A program made the position numbers and the translations under genes. A stretch of 64,000 bases of DNA. It comes from Candidatus Ancaeobacter aquaticus (GTDB taxonomy: Bacteria > Auribacterota > Ancaeobacteria > Ancaeobacterales > Ancaeobacteraceae). Below, one piece after another: positions 63,752 to 64,000 of this stretch (position 1 is its first letter; every line of letters starts with the position of its first letter). The notes beneath the pieces were generated by a model that was given only the letters and a program-made list of their open reading frames with translations, had not been told where the DNA came from and did not search any database. The DNA is taken from assembly GCA_030765405.1 (NCBI GenBank), contig JAVCCP010000071.1:134615-198614 (forward strand), in the 5' to 3' direction.

Positions 63752-63971
63752 GCAAAAGTCACAGGCGAAGCACTGTGAATTTTGCTAAGTCGAACTATAC
63801 CCCCCCGTTTTACGATTTTGGAGGATTTATCCGAGAAAATCTGGGGGGTATAATGTTGAGTGCCAGCTCTGAAATCGCTTAGCGGTTTCAGATAGAAAAC
63901 AACTATTCCACAATCTACACGGAGAGCTCGGTAAATCCCCCACCGCCGCGATGGTATCCTACTGGATTTAC
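63752..63971. other. Gene-free region with four consecutive stem-loops
   Basis: Stem 1: gcaaaagtcacag/ctgtgaattttgc, 63752-63785, 12 of 13 pairs. Stem 2: tatacccccc/ggggggtata, 63796-63805 with 63843-63852. Stem 3: tctgaaatcgc/gcggtttcaga, 63868-63892, 11 pairs including one G-T, 3-base loop. Stem 4: gtaaatcc/ggatttac, 63931-63938 with 63964-63971, followed on plus by a T run. No protein gene is supported here. It could be a structured RNA, a recombination site or the hairpin end of a mobile element lying beyond the window. Confidence 0.6.
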
Positions 63972-64000
63972 TTTTTTATCTTCCATTGGGATAGTTTTTC

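Noticed and set aside
63915-64000. A minus-strand frame open from the right edge ending ...GYHRGGGGFTELSV
   Set aside because: Most of it coincides with the gtaaatcc/ggatttac stem-loop and the peptide matches no family known to me, so coding is not supported.
1-64000. tRNA, rRNA or tmRNA genes
   Set aside because: No TPsiC-arm-like sequences in plausible cloverleaf context and no conserved rRNA blocks were seen in the gaps.

Overview
This is a moderately AT-rich bacterial chromosome segment with almost every gene on the minus strand; only the truncated dgt-like gene at the left edge lies on plus. It encodes a Gram-negative envelope: a secretin, an outer-membrane beta-barrel, lipoproteins and LPS/polysaccharide glycosyltransferases. 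Several traits point to the PVC superphylum, most likely Candidatus Omnitrophota: an H-X9-DG pseudopilin, a PilM-PilN fusion, a pilus locus whose order resembles the Akkermansia Amuc_1102-to-1098 cluster, a transketolase split into two subunits, DUF2079-type membrane proteins, and a GT9 enzyme with an N-terminal Cys motif. That placement is inference from gene content. A [4Fe-4S]-type IlvD suggests low-oxygen life. I saw no rRNA, tRNA, CRISPR array, prophage or transposase gene.

Layout. 1-1.6 kb: end of a dGTPase-like gene converging on a MEMO-family gene. 1.8-10.4 kb: a surface glycan locus with a pseudopilin, a GH35 enzyme and four proteins sharing one CBM11/CIA30-like module. Two of the four carry glycoamylase/GH144-type domains, and they differ in how they are attached to the cell. 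10.5-29.6 kb: housekeeping genes (rnc, yifB/comM, a dimeric-type dUTPase, yraN, rnhB, rplS, trmD, rpsP, murA, prmC, prfA, rpmE, rho, coaE, polA) with two small lipoproteins and two large polytopic membrane proteins. 29.9-42.3 kb: type IV pilus/type II secretion machinery (secretin, PilP- and PilO-like proteins, PilMN fusion, an exported protein, PilC, two PilB/GspE ATPases, PilT). 42.4-48.8 kb: larC, larB, tsaD, a CtpA protease and split transketolase. 48.9-54.2 kb: three glycosyltransferases and an O-antigen ligase/polymerase. 54.3-56.4 kb: a beta-barrel porin with an SLH-like partner. 56.5-61.6 kb: ilvDBNC for branched-chain amino acids. 61.9-63.7 kb: an exported alpha/beta hydrolase. 63.7-64 kb: a gene-free stretch with four stem-loops.

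The most unexpected signal is between genes. Many minus-strand gene junctions carry short arrays with a strict 7-nt period. The unit sequence differs at each locus, and at six loci an array is followed by its reverse complement, so the RNA or single-stranded DNA could fold into a long hairpin. No gene product in the window explains these.

Good sigma70-type promoters (TTGACA-like, 16-18 nt spacer, TATAAT-like) can be read upstream of the surface lipoprotein, the pilus sub-operon, the SLH/porin pair, ilvD and the exported hydrolase. Clear terminator hairpins close the lipoprotein, secretin and porin transcripts.
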